From Cepaea nemoralis (Eukaryota; Mollusca; Gastropoda; Stylommatophora; Helicidae), in contig JACEFZ010021371.1 in the NCBI GenBank assembly GCA_014155875.1, positions 1,134,501-1,198,500 on the forward strand: a DNA stretch of 64,000 nt, in the 5' to 3' direction. Below, piece by piece: positions 10,752 to 57,846 of the stretch. A program made the position numbers and the translations under genes. The number at the start of each line of letters is the position of its first letter. The first letter of the stretch is position 1. The notes beneath the pieces are model-generated. The model did not search any database. It had not been told where the DNA came from and worked only from the letters and a program-made list of their open reading frames with translations.

Positions 10752-12661
10752 TCCGTGAGATCAAGCAACTTTCTTTCCCTCGCTTGAAACGCTCCAACCT
10801 ATCCCCTTCCGAATGGCGTGCCCTGTCTCAACTACAGCGCAGACAGGACATAGTCATCAAACCGGCGGATAAAGAGGGTGCGGTAGTTGTTTGGCAAAAA
10901 GATCTATATGTCGAGGAAGTCATGTCTCAACTTAATAAACCTGACAATTATTCACCCTGCACCGAAGACCCCACTCTCTCCTACAACCGGAAGATTCAAA
11001 ACACCATCAAACAGCTCATACGTGAGGATGCCTTACCACCCACTGCCACTTCACTTCACATCCATGACTCCGACTTGGGCAAACCCACCCTCTACATGCT
11101 GCCCAAAATACATAAACTTAAAAATCCTGGACGTCCTATAGTTTCTGCCTGCTCGTGCCTGACTGAACTGATCTCAGCGTTTCTTGACAGGATTTTCCAA
11201 CCTCTAGTTGCGAATCTCCCGTCATACATCAAGGATACAACGCATGCGTTACTTTCATTCAACTCTCTCCAACTGACCCCTGGGAACACATACAGACTAT
11301 TCCTAATAGATGTATGTTCCCTCTATACCTCCATTCCTCACGCTGATGGCCTCAGGGCGCTACAGTTCTTTCTGGATCAACGCACAGATCAAGCCATCCC
11401 TACACGCACACTTGTGAGACTCGCTGAATTGGTCCTCACCAACAATTCCTTTGAGTTCAATGGCCACTACTTTGAACAAATCAGCGGTGTCGCCATGGGC
11501 ACTAAAATGGGACCCAGCTACGCATGTGTATTTATGGGACATCTGGAACACCAGATTGAACTCAGCTATGATGGTCTTCTCCCTTCTTTTTACCGACGCT
11601 ACATCGATGACGGCATAGGTCTCACTGACATGTCGGAGGCGGAACTGAACCGGTTCATTAATTATGTCAAGAACTTCCATCCATCGATCCAATTCACCTC
11701 AGAAATTTCCACCACCTCTGTCAATTTTCTTGACACCACCATTAAGTTAAACTCTACAGGCCTCACGACCTCCGTGTACTATAAACCTACTGATGCTCAC
11801 GGTTTCCTCCTGTACAGCTCATCCCACCCCAAAAGCTGCAAAGATTCCATCCCATATTCCCAGCTACTCCGCCTTCGTCGCATCTGTCAGGATGATAATG
11901 ACTTCCTCGAGAGAGCCCACGAAATGCTGGACTTTTTCCGCAGACGGTCCTACCCAGAGGACGTCTTGTCGACAGCTCTCTGTCGCATAACCCAGGTCTC
12001 GCGGGAAATGTCCCTCGCCAAGCATACGCGACCTCAGAACAATGAACCCAAGCTTATCCTCACCTTCCATCCACATGCCTATGCCATCAAGCACATTTTC
12101 CTGAGACACTGGTCCATCTTGGAATCGGATCCTACCACTCGTGAGGTATTCTCAAATGGCCCCAGGGTAATTTTCCGCCGTAACCAGAGCCTCAGAGACC
12201 ACCTTGTGCACAGTCGCCTCCCCACGGTTACTTCATCCGTGGGCACCTTCGAATGCCATCGTAGGAACTGTCTGACATGCCCATACGTTGTTCAGACACC
12301 AGAAATTGCATTTCCCCGAGGCACCTTCACCTTGAAAGATTCTTTCACCTGCACATCCCGCAATCTGATTTATGTTATCATCTGCAAACGATGTGACATG
12401 AAATACATTGGCCAAACGGGCAGACGTCTTGCGGATCGTTTTAGAGAACACCTCAGAGACATCAATCAGGGCGCTGACAAACCTGTCCCCAACCATTTCA
12501 ATTCCTCCAACCACAATGGAGCCGACGATGCATGTGTCACCGCATTAAAACCCTGCTTCTCAAATAGCTGTGTCAGACTTAGAATTGAATGCCAGCTAAT
12601 CAACAATCTGGGATGCATCCACCCGGCAGGAATTAATACTGTCGTGGACGCTACAGTATAA
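10752..12661 (+). CDS. Penelope RT and GIY-YIG endonuclease, right copy, N-terminus missing but otherwise intact
   Basis: The frame is open for about 635 element-derived codons to TAA at 12659-12661. An upstream in-frame ATG at 10712 belongs to AT-rich junction sequence, so the true N-terminus is lost. It has all RT motifs (RPIVSACS, RLFLIDVCSLYTSIP, GVAMGTKMGPSYA, catalytic YIDD in RRYIDDGIGL), the Cys cluster CHRRNCLTC, and a C-terminal GIY-YIG module with YVIICKRCDMKYIGQTGRR and a downstream EHLRD. Lengths and order match animal Penelope/Neptune-type proteins. Near identity with the left copy implies a recent insertion. Confidence 0.9.
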
Positions 12662-12709
12662 CTGTGGCATCTTCCCCAATTGTTTACACTACCTATTACC
12701 GTGCTGTTC

Positions 12710-12726
12710 CCCCCCCCCCCCCCCGC
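12710..12726 (+). repeat. C-run in Penelope tail (G-run in the left copy at about 8380-8395)
   Basis: A homopolymer of about 16 C shortly after the stop codon, present in both arms at the same place. On the minus strand it is a G-run able to form quadruplex structure. Confidence 0.85.
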
Positions 12727-12962
12727 GATATCTAGACTTAATTGTCCCCACATTTCTATGTTTTCATAGCAGACTGTTCACATATTTTTGGCTTCTCAAA
12801 TCCTTTTTGGCAACCCATTTTCAATTCTGCGCCACAAGCGTTTTCGTATCTGGCCAAGTCACATTTTCTGCCCCACATGGAATTATCAGGTTGTGCACTA
12901 TAAGTGATAGGTCGTGTGTTTGTGTTTTTGTCGTTGTTTGTCGTCAGCTATCTGTGTTGTCA

Positions 12963-12988
12963 TTGACAAAGATTCTTAGAATCGAAAC
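12963..12988 (+). ncRNA. Hammerhead-ribozyme-like motif, right Penelope copy
   Basis: Mirror of the left motif: TTGACAA, stem GATTC/GAATC with TTA loop, then GAAAC. A possible stem III pairs ACG with CGT at 12987-13001, leaving an A at the position where a hammerhead would cleave. It lies about 300 bp after the stop codon, in the noncoding tail. Confidence 0.35.
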
Positions 12989-13237
12989 GTCTGTGTGTCG
13001 TATTGTATGCGTTCGTGTGTATTTTATCTTATTTTATTATTCATTTTTATATTTATTGAGTGCTTCTGATTTAGGATTTTTCACCTGTATTTCGCGACAC
13101 GTGGATCTCCTTGTAAGGTATGTGCAACGTTTGTTAATGTTTAGTTCGTTTTTTCTCGCAGGAATTTAAAATACCCATTTGTTTCCATTTCATATTGTTA
13201 TATCCTGCTGCAGCCGCTGCTTTTTCTCTCTATTCCA

Positions 13238-13249
13238 TATGATGAGATA
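13238..13249 (+). repeat. Right 12-bp target-site duplication of the Penelope pair
   Basis: TATGATGAGATA, identical to 7897-7908. Confidence 0.85.
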
Positions 13250-13690
13250 GGAGGGTGAGATTTGAATTAGGAAATATATGTGAAGGGATTGTTGGGCAGA
13301 TGTGGTATAGAACAGTAGAGTTAAGTGGTTAAGAGTTGGGGTTGAGACTTTTTCAGAGAAAATGTCTCCTTGAAGAAGGGGAAGTATATAACAGTAAGGG
13401 AGTTAGCTTAGTAGTGGAGAGTTAATGAATGCTGCGCATTCATTAACTAGTGGGAAATCATAGTTGGTGAACGTGTGTGCACGAATGGGTCGAAGTATCC
13501 AGGGGTTGCACACACGTCACTTGGGACTTGGGATTCAACTAGGTAAACAGAAAACATGTCTGTAAATAACATCACCAGTTTGAAGATGTATTATTTCAAC
13601 CAATAAACGCATGTTTATATAATAGACGAGACTTGTCCACTATATCGACACGAGCCATCCACTATACACAGCCTTATCGTATCACCTGTA
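13250..13690 (+). mobile_element. Rest of gypsy 3' region with purine tract and probable 3' LTR
   Basis: Continues the sequence broken at 7908. The purine tract at about 13371-13384 (GAAGAAGGGGAAG) is followed by TATATAACAG, which resembles the TGTAACAG start of the LTR at 18893. The segment before it also resembles the one before that LTR, so the two elements are related. AATAAA at about 13602 would be the LTR poly(A) signal. The exact LTR end is not resolved. Confidence 0.4.
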
Positions 13691-13701
13691 CTGTTATACA
13701 T

Positions 13702-15497
13702 GGAGGCTCTACCAACACTTGACCACCTGGACACACTTCCCACCATAACAGAAGTTAAGTGTGCTATAAATGAACTTGCATCTGGCAAGGCTTCAGGAAA
13801 AGATGGGATTCCAATAGAGGTTATCAGGAGTGGGCAAGACACACTCACTGTATAGATCAACCAGCTAATAGAGCTATGCTGGCGAGAAGGACAAGTCCCA
13901 CGGGATTTCAAAGATTCAAGCATCATAATACTGTACAAGAACAAGGGCGATCGGAGCGACTGCAATAACTATAGGGGTATCTCACTTCTGTTTATTGGAA
14001 ATGTTTTTGCCAGAATTGTTCTGCGCAGACTTCAAGTCCTAGGAGATCAAGTCTACCCCGAATCCCAATGTCGCTTTCGACAGACCCGATCTACCATTGA
14101 TATGATATTCTCATTTGGACAAATGCAAGAAAAATGCCGTGAACAGAGTCAACCACAGTTTATTGCCTTCATCGACCTCACAAAGGCATTTGATTTGGTC
14201 AGTCGTGAGGGCCTGTTTAAGGCACTAAAGAAGATTGGCTGCCCACCAACTCTTCTGTCCATTGTGAAATCGTTCCACACAGGCATGAAGGGTGTAATCA
14301 AGTTTGATGGTGCAACTTCTGAAGAGTTTGAAATCAATAGTGGAGTTAAGCAAGGTTGTGTACTAGCTCCCACCCTCTTTGGAATATACTTTTCACTTCT
14401 ACTGAAATATGCCTTTCGTGATCAGGATGGTGGTATATACATTCACTCACGCTCAAATGGCGGCCTCTACAATGCTCAGAGGTTGAAGGCCAAGATCAAA
14501 ATTAGGAGGCTACTGATCAGAGAATTGCTTTTTGCAGATGATGCTGCAATTACGACCCACTCTGAGGAAGAATTACAACATCTACTATCTGCATTCTCCA
14601 AGGCTTGTTCTGAATTTGGTTTAACAATTAGCAAAAAGAAGACACAGATTATGTCACAAGGTGCACACGGGGTACCATATATCTTTATGGACGACGCCGA
14701 AGTAGAGATGGTAGACCATTTTACATATTTAGGATCAGTGGTAAATAGCAAATTATCCCTAGATCAGGAGATCAACATCCGGATTGGTAAGGCAGCATCA
14801 AAAATGAACAGGTTAAGAAAAAGAGTCTGGGAGAACAGGAATCTTACTGTCAAAACGAAATTTCTTGTCTATCAAGCCTGTGTCCTTAGTACTCTTGTTT
14901 ATGGTAGTGAAACCTGGAAAACTTACTCACACCAAGAGAAACGTTTAAAAAGCTTTCATATGCGGTGTCTGCGAAGAATTTTTGGTATTAAGTGGCAAGA
15001 CAAAATCACAAATACTGAAGTATTGGAAAGATGAGATTGTGTGACGGTTTATTCCATGCTCAGTCTTCGTAGACTTAGATGAATAGGACATCTTAGGAGA
15101 ATGGATGATGGTAGAATACCAAAGGACATCTTTTTTGGTGAATTACAGATGGGTAAGAGATCTCAGGGTCGGCCTCTGCTACGATACAAAGATGTGTGTA
15201 AGCGGGACATGATTGATACAGGCATTGATAATGCACATTGGGAGCACGTAGCCGCTGAACGTGTTGCATGGAGGGCAAACATCAGAAATGGAATAAAGAC
15301 AAAGGAGAAAATTATTGCAGATAAGTCACACACCAAGCGTGTGAGACGTAAGATGATGCATGATGGTGGAAATGACCACGTGTTCACATGCACTCACTGC
15401 GAACGAGCATTTACAGCGCGAATTGACCTTATCAGTCACATTCGCCATCGCCATGAGTAAAAGTTATTATGCCCCTTTGAAGCACAAACTATCGTCT
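13702..15497 (+). pseudogene. Non-LTR (LINE) reverse transcriptase with C2H2 finger, copy 1
   Basis: The copy is 5'-truncated: the endonuclease is missing and homology with the second copy (22228-24193) starts at GAGGCTCTACC. RT blocks are FIDLTKAFDLVSREGLF, SGVKQGCVLAPTLFGIYF and LLFADDAAI, where the catalytic core is FADD. After the thumb region there is a single C-terminal C2H2 finger, FTCTHCERAFTARIDLISHI followed by RHRH, around 15385-15455. Several stops break it (about 13852, 15032 and 15079). The best continuous piece is 14102-15034. The family's RT would act by target-primed reverse transcription. Confidence 0.85.
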
Positions 15498-15502
15498 GCA
15501 AA

Positions 15503-15990
15503 GACGGCAAGGTGCCAATTAAGAAAGCACTCTACAACACAATCTTCCTACCAACTCTATGCTACCAATGCCAAACCTGGACAATGACAGAAAAAGAAAC
15601 AAGAAAAATCACAACTGCAGAAATGAGATTCCTGAGAAGAATACTTAACGTATCAAGAAGAGATAAGATCAGAAATGAAGAAATCAGGACTAGAGTAGGG
15701 GTTATAGCAGCGCTAGATTTTATCAGAAGGCAACAAGACAAATGGTTTGGCCATGCAACTAGGTTACCAACTAACAGTATACCACAGCAAGCAAAAATGT
15801 ACAGACAAGGTGGAAGCAGATGAAGAGGCCGACCACGTAAATGATTGGCGGAGGAAATAGTAGAGTCCATGAGCGGGCACACTCCTGCTGTTTATACTTC
15901 ACCTCGACACAACAAGGTACAAGAGGAACATGATGAGATGAGATGAGAAACAGTGGGGATTAAATAATAATACAAGCAACACCAACGTCA
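15503..15990 (+). pseudogene. LINE RT C-terminal fragment, different family
   Basis: An open frame at 15512-15823 encodes a typical LINE post-RT segment: TIFLPTLCYQCQTWTM, then MRFLRRILNVSRRDKIRNEE, then WFGHATRLP. It abuts the end of the preceding LINE, so one element was truncated against the other. The 3' end trails into AT-rich sequence and the GAA tract. Confidence 0.7.
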
Positions 15991-16057
15991 TCAAAATATC
16001 AAATGTCCTAGAGCATGGAAGAGTCATAATCGTTGATATATGCTACGAACTAGACAC

Positions 16058-16296
16058 AAGAAGAAGAAGAAGAAGAAGAAGAAGAAGAAGAAGAAGAAGA
16101 AGAAGAAGAAGAAGAAGAAGAAGAAGAAGAAGAAGAAGAAGAAGAAGAAGAAGAAGAAGAAGAAGAAGAAGCAACAGCAGAAGAAGAAGAAGAAGAAGCA
16201 ACAGCAGAAGAAGAAGAAGAAGAAGAAGAAGAAGAAGAAGAAGAAGAAGAAGAAGAAGAAGAAGAAGAAGAAGAAGAAGAAGAAGAAGAAGAAGAA
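16058..16296. repeat. (GAA)n/(TTC)n trinucleotide tract with two GCAACA interruptions
   Basis: About 240 bp of AAG/GAA repeats. Two GCAACAGCA interruptions lie near 16170 and 16198. All frames are open but translate only to homopolymers, so this is not a gene. The long purine strand can form triplex DNA. Confidence 0.97.
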
Positions 16297-18110
16297 TCGA
16301 CAATTGGCAACCTGACAAACGTCAGGCTTTTGGAGCCCTCGTTCACATTAGATTAGCCGTTAGATAGATGCAAAATAACACCGCGGAATCATAATCACAG
16401 GCCAAGAAAGCAGAGCTGAATGTAAGAAAGGTAAGAATACATATAATTAGGCTAGAAATTGCTCTTTTCATCTGGCCACAGTGTACCACAAGTGCGACAT
16501 GAAATGGCTTTTCCACGAAGGTAGGAGTTTTTAACCATCCCATCAAAATTTTGTTGAATATTTATAATATAGCTGGTTTCAATCTAAAGATGATGAAATT
16601 CTTTCCTCGTTTTAACTCAAGATTCGTTAATGTTCCCTGTCTCTGTTAGGTGTAACGGTTTGTAAAAAAAAAAAAGCCAATTTTATTGAATGGTTTTGGC
16701 TGGTTTCGATATAAAGATATTCAAATTATCTGCTTATGTTTACTTAAGATCAGCAAATGCAATGTGAGTCAGTTAGTGAGAAGGTTTGTAAACACAATTC
16801 TAAACCAAGTTTGGAAGCACTCGTTAACATTAGGTACTTTCAGGTGCCAAAGTATGCACGGTGTCATCATAACAACAGCTGTATCGAGGTCTATTGAAAG
16901 GGCAATCTTATTATATGAACATTTGCAATCTTATTATATGTATATTATACTTCCTTGGAGATTTTAACAGTCATAATACATGTTGACATTCATAGTAAAT
17001 TCTGCACGTTTAGTCCATGTAGTAAAATTATTTCCAAGTGAGCATGCAAAATGTCTGAACTGTTGATGGCACCGGGTATCTCACAACCCATATGGTCTGT
17101 TAACGTCTAGATAACACTGCCTATGTGGTGTGTATTAATTGATAACATTATTTGCGTATGTTTGTCACATAATGTACTAGTAATATGGATAATTCACATC
17201 GCCACCGGAAGCATTGCAAATATCCTCTTTATGCCGAGTGGCAAGCCACATGTTACTGGTACTCACATTCCTACATTACTTTATGTTCTCTCCCCTCCCC
17301 TCTCTGTTTCCTCTCCCTGTCTCCCCATTTTCTCATCTTTTAGCTCTCTATCTCACACCCTCCCACTCTATCTCCACCCTCTTCGTTCTTCCTTCACTTT
17401 CTACTTCCTCCTCTCTCGCTCTCTCTGCCTCTCTCCAACACCACCTCCTTTTCCCACTCTTTTATTCATTCGCTTACCCTTTTCTCTCTATAGCCCCTCA
17501 TCTCCCTGTCGTCCTCCTCTCTTGATCTCTATCTATCTTGCCTTCACTCTGTCTCAGTTTCTTTCTTCTATTCGCATGTGTACACATTCATACGCCGTCC
17601 ACACACGAAAAAACATAGACACACGCGCAATCGTCTTCACGCAGACAGATGCACACACGCATACGTATACATGTACCGTTTCCTCTTAATGTGTGACAGT
17701 TTGGATTCTATTATTCATTTACGATCTCACATAAGTGATGTAAATGATGACTTCAGGGGTTTCCAATCCTTCTTGTAGACTCATTATACTGCATCTACTA
17801 TAGCATCAACCCATTGAATCATGGCCTCCAGATTTCCCATTGACCAATCATTCTTGTAGTAATACTAATACTCCACCAATAATAACATCAGATTGGTGAT
17901 TGATGGTCCAAAGGGTTTCCCATTCACCATTGAATCTGTAGATACGGGACGGTCATTGTGAGAAGGCGAGATTGTTATCTGATATATATGACCGTGGACT
18001 AATAAGAAGCTCTATAAACACTCATCTTGCTGCCTTTCAAAGTTTGTCACTTTTAACACAGATCAGCACAGTTGAACAGTAGACCAACCGGCGGAAACCA
18101 AACGGAATAG
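16297..18110. other. No gene recognised
   Basis: AT-rich single-copy-looking sequence. It contains a pyrimidine-rich, degenerate CT stretch at about 17280-17580 and a CA-rich patch at about 17585-17680. No ORF here resembles a known protein. Confidence 0.5.
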
Positions 18111-18114
18111 TCTA

Positions 18115-18352
18115 AACAAAAGTAGCGACATTGAACGTCCGCTCCATGAGCACGGAGAGTAAATGACAGAGCAGTAAACAAAAATTGAAAATACTAAAAA
18201 CAATAACATTTTTGGAAAGGGTGAGACACGAAATAACTGGATTACCTGGCCTTTTCCATATGTCTGGGCATTGCTTCGAAGACGTGCGAGAAACCAGGAA
18301 CTCATATTGCGTGGCTATAATGCTAAAGTTGGAAACCAACTGTAGATAAATA
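18115..18352 (+). pseudogene. LINE endonuclease N-terminal fragment
   Basis: The plus strand translates to KVATLNVRSM with later in-frame homology to the start of APE-type LINE endonucleases (the ATLNVRS motif opens this domain). It is short, and the RT is absent. Confidence 0.5.
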
Positions 18353-18354
18353 CG

Positions 18355-18475
18355 GACTCATTCATTCATTCAGTAGCATGTCCCTTGCAGAATCTCGCTC
18401 CCATAACAACCCTCCGGAAAACTTCTCGATCACAAGCAAGATGTCCCGCGTCCGATAAACCAATAGGGAGTTGAG
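18355..18475 (-). mobile_element. LINE 3' end with (ATTC)n tail
   Basis: Reverse complement of the 3' end found at about 50250-50370: the tetranucleotide tail ATTCATTCATTCAGTA and the segment GGAAAACTTCTCGATCA match it. A 3'-end fragment inserted in antisense. Confidence 0.7.
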
Positions 18476-19149
18476 GTAGTATCAGAAGAGTACAGCGTTT
18501 TGAATTTTTTGATATCGTGATAAGAAGGGGTAAGCGGATTGCTTATGAAGAGAAGAAGAAGTATTTCAAAAAGGTACCCATATGTGTTATGATGTATTGT
18601 ATAAAACTGAGATTTAAATATTATTGAGGGTTTTTGTGATAGGATATGTAAATAATATATGTTATGTTATGTTTTTTTGAAGAGCCAGAAACGAAGAAGA
18701 AATATAACTTCATAGTGATTTGCTATGTGAGACAAATGATAAGAGACAAGTGGAGAATTAATAGAAGTGAAGGTAGTTACTTAAGATAGAGTTAGTTTGG
18801 GACGGCTTGGAGAAAGAATATCGGGTGTTTAGAATAAGGGGGTTAGGAGTTAAGACTTTTGAAGAAGAAAAGTCTTTTTAAAGAAAGGGAGGTGTAACAG
18901 AATGAGTAACATCTATGTTAATAGGTTGATGTGCAAACTTAGGGGCACGGTTGAGCATCCTATACGAACGATGCTCAAGCTGTGACGTGGGTTGTTTTTG
19001 TTTAGGTTAGTTACAGCAAAAGCCGAGACAAGGCAACATCATATATTTGTGCTCTCTGTAAAATTATGCGGCCTATTATGAACTAATAAACCTTTTGAAA
19101 TAACTACACCAGAACTTGGTTATTGATCCTCTGTACCTGTCCTGCTACA
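18476..19149 (+). mobile_element. 3' fragment of a second gypsy-like element ending in an LTR
   Basis: The 3' untranslated segment is related to 13250-13384. It leads to a polypurine tract (AAAGAAAGGGAGG, about 18880-18892) and an LTR. No gag or pol remains. Confidence 0.6.
18893..19149 (+). repeat. LTR, TG...CA, 257 bp
   Basis: Begins TGTAACAG directly after a polypurine tract and ends GTCCTGCTACA. AATAAA at 19085 lies near its end, as expected for an R-region poly(A) signal. The 5' partner is not in the window. Confidence 0.6.
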
Positions 19150-19387
19150 CTTGCCTAGCTGATTTAGTTTGGTCGTCACAGTTATTTAGTGCTTCTGGAA
19201 TTGTATATTCTGTGATGGAGTATGTAGATAATACTGAGTGAATACATTTTGTGGGTAATTCAGTCCGGTTAACTTTATACTGTAAAGCATCTAGATATTC
19301 TTATTATAACATGTCTAGTCAGATGTTTGTATCGGTATACCGTGGATTTGCCATGAGTTTGTAGTGCTTTTACTGTTTCTTACCCAA

Positions 19388-19506
19388 AACATATCTGAAC
19401 ACGTTAAAGCACGTGCACAGCCGGCATTGTCACGCGCTGAGTCATCCATGTTGTTTTCCCATAGCATGTCTGAACACGTTCAAGCACGTTCACCGCCGGC
19501 ATCGCC
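19388..19506 (+). repeat. Two imperfect copies of a roughly 42-bp motif, 0.8 kb upstream of FABP
   Basis: The block starting CATATCTGAACACGTTAAAG recurs 75 bp later as CATGTCTGAACACGTTCAAG, each followed by GCACGT and GCCGGCAT. The first copy contains CACGTG. It could be an upstream control region or an old repeat. Confidence 0.5.
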
Positions 19507-20286
19507 GCACACCCAGAAGGTCACTCTCAGATCAGCCGACTATAAGTTAACGCTTTAGACTTTAATATGAGACTTAACCTCAGAGGTTCTAACATTGGTG
19601 TCGGAGTATTTATCTAGCTACCACGCCACTTGCCTACCCTTTAACAATGATCAGAACCACTTATATAGCCTTCCCTTCACCAACCCACCCACCCACCCAC
19701 CACTTAACAACGAATTTCACTAAGCCATACCCATTACAACCAATAATACCGACCATCTTTACTTTCTTAAGGTTTATATTTGGCGCTCTGAAACCGTATG
19801 ACGGTAGTGCTCGGAAGGCTTCCACGCTATCCACTTTGCCACGCCGTCTCCACTCCGCCACTCGACCCCTCCACCTCCATAACAGCGAAAACCCGTCTTA
19901 CACCCACTCTACAGCCACTCCCCATCCGGAAGAAGAGTACTGTAATCCTATCACACCCGCTCACGCATATGCACACACATCTCAACCACTACATCCACTA
20001 CTTACATCATTACTAACACATCTGTCAATTAACACATGTCAGGACACATTTGGAACTTTACTTACAGGCTTTCCTCTGTGCTACTACAAGTAGATACATC
20101 AATTGACATGTTTTTCGCCTTTACCTTGTCTCTCCTATTTATCACATTCTCCTCCTTCTTCTCCTCGTCTTACTCCTCCTCGTTTGCACTCAGCCATCCT
20201 CGTTAATGTTAAATCAGTAGTCATATTCAAATTCGTGACATGTCGTCTGACCAGATAGATCTCATGTTTATTTGACAGGCGATAAC
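19507..20286 (+). promoter_or_regulatory. Sequence immediately upstream of the FABP start codon
   Basis: The promoter and 5' UTR should lie here, but neither can be fixed by eye. TATAAG at 19541 is one candidate TATA element. A TTTATTTGACAG just before GCGATAACATG could be a 3' splice site of a 5'-UTR intron. Confidence 0.25.
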
Positions 20287-56399
<36,113 letters not shown>

Positions 56400-56586
56400 A
56401 ACCATAACAGAGTTATCTATTATCAGCAACAGCTTAGAGACGCGTAGTTGTATTAAATGAAAGCGCTTCAGCAATTTCCAACTGTAGCAATGCCTAATAT
56501 AGTTGTATTCAATGTATCAATAACGTGCTTCGCTATAATAGAAGATGCAAATGGAGTTGTATGCAAAAGCTGTCTTGCTTTTCTGA

Positions 56587-56592
56587 AATAAA
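56587..56592 (+). terminator. FABP: FABP poly(A) signal AATAAA
   Basis: The first canonical hexamer after the stop codon, giving a 3' UTR of about 200 nt. It is followed by the GT/T-rich stretch GGATGTGTCTTTTC. Confidence 0.7.
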
Positions 56593-56787
56593 TGGATGTG
56601 TCTTTTCAAATGGGTTGCAATGTTAATATCATCGTCATTATCAAATGCCGTAAAAGCTGTCATGGAAGATCATACTTCTCTACATCTCCCAATCTACAAT
56701 ATCAATTCATTTACTCATATTTGTCTATGCTGGAAAAATCATAATTATAGACACGATAAAGGATAAACAATAAAGCAATGACCGCTC

Positions 56788-56975
56788 ATACATATCAGTG
56801 GCGTGCAGAGGTTCTTTGATGCCCGGGACCAACCCCTTGACTGGATGCCCCTAAATTGTTCTTTCCCTAATTCATTCCTCCTCCCCTCCCACTGCACTGT
56901 GCTGCCCCCTCTCCCTAATTGGATGCCCCCCTCCCGGCTGGATGCCCGGGGCCGTCACACGCCACTGATACATAT
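56788..56975. mobile_element. hAT-type MITE with 8-bp target duplication
   Basis: Element 56796-56967 (172 bp). Inverted ends CAGTGGCGTG and CACGCCACTG, flanked by identical ATACATAT (56788-56795 and 56968-56975). Eight-bp duplications and CAGNGG ends are typical of hAT transposons. The middle is rich in GGATGCCC and CTCCC. Confidence 0.9.
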
Positions 56976-57130
56976 TTTCTAACTAAAGATGTTCAAGGTA
57001 AAATTAAGAGTAGCGTCATAGCTGAAACTGTTAGATGATATGATATGAGGTTGCCAGTTCTCTTCCTCGTTACCTATCCTTCAGAAAACTGAAAATTGTC
57101 CGGTATAAGGTTGGTCAATTCCAGAGCTAT

Positions 57131-57230
57131 ACTGGTCGGACCAAAATAACCCGGCCACTGCTGTAGATTGAACCTGGACCACTGTCTAGCAGGCGAGTGC
57201 GCTAACCACTATGCCACCACGGCTTGTTCA
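57131..57230 (-). mobile_element. tRNA-derived SINE head
   Basis: Minus strand A box TGGCATAGTGGTTAGCG and B box GGTTCAATCTA. The anticodon arm is plausible (TCGCCTGCTAGACAG) but the T stem is poor, and it leads into non-tRNA sequence, so it is not called a tRNA gene. Confidence 0.65.
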
Positions 57231-57554
57231 AGGTAGAAAAAAACACAAAAGAAAAACATGACTGGGTGACGACTAAACACATCTAGATATTGAAATATCC
57301 ATATAATTACAAATATACATGACAGATTTCGATGAAATGCAGTTGTAATGAAATAAAACTGTGATGTTTCTTTAAAATACTGTATCATTATCAGACCGCT
57401 TGAAACACAAAGATAACACTAGTGTGTATGAAACATTCTTTATTTTCATTTTGCTATTATAAATACCTCAAAATAGTGAAACTGAAGACTCAAAAATAAA
57501 AACCATAACAACAGGGTAGATCAATATTTACTGCATCTGTACTTTTACAATTTA

Positions 57555-57651
57555 TAGGAAAGGCTAGGTATCACAATCAATGATGAGCGAGTGTATGCCA
57601 TCAAGTTTGCAGATTCTCAAGCCACCATAGAAGAAGCAGAGAAATGACTAC
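57555..57651 (+). pseudogene. LINE RT scrap
   Basis: RLGITINDERVYAIKFADSQ corresponds to the strand before and at RT motif C (FADD-like, here FADS). Ends against a SINE. Confidence 0.5.
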
Positions 57652-57846
57652 AAATTGTTGCGTGTCCTATGCAGGGCGTTGCAATGAACCCCAATTCCAG
57701 GTTAATTTACTAGGCAATATTAAGTTCGATAGTTTGCCGTTGCTGTTTGAACTGACCGGTGTAGGTAATGAACCCCATACCACGACGCTAATGTGCCGGA
57801 AGTGTAAGAGCAAGCACATTAACCCTGACGGCCATGCTGACCTCAG
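57652..57846 (-). mobile_element. SINE with GTCAGCATGGCCG head
   Basis: Head on the minus strand: GGTCAGCATGGCCGTCAGGG and GGTTCATTACC. The body shares GGCAAACTATCGAACTTAA and the GCAACGCCCTGCATAGGAC tail with the other SINE family. Confidence 0.75.

Larger units (their letters stand above)
10750..13237 (+). mobile_element. Penelope-like element, right copy, 5'-truncated
   Basis: This copy starts abruptly inside the coding region (codon about 100 of the left copy) and runs through the 3' noncoding tail to the right target duplication. Its arm to 13195 matches the left copy with only scattered substitutions and a single indel (the left copy's frameshift). It has an extra 42 bp (13196-13237) that the left copy lacks at its 3' end. 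Confidence 0.9.
1..13690 (+). mobile_element. Ty3/gypsy LTR retrotransposon, decayed, interrupted by a Penelope pair
   Basis: Gag, protease, reverse transcriptase, RNase H, integrase and a GPY-type integrase tail occur in Ty3/gypsy order between 1116 and 6491. A long untranslated 3' region follows and is broken at 7908 by an insertion that ends at 13238. Removing that insertion rejoins the 3' region to a purine-rich tract at about 13371-13384 and a probable 3' LTR. The outer limits are uncertain because no LTR pair could be matched. Internal stops and a frameshift in pol mean it is not autonomous. Confidence 0.7.

Noticed and set aside
7909..13237. Palindrome as a pure assembly artefact
   Set aside because: The arms differ by several substitutions and one indel, and an exact target duplication surrounds the pair. 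It still deserves a long-read check.
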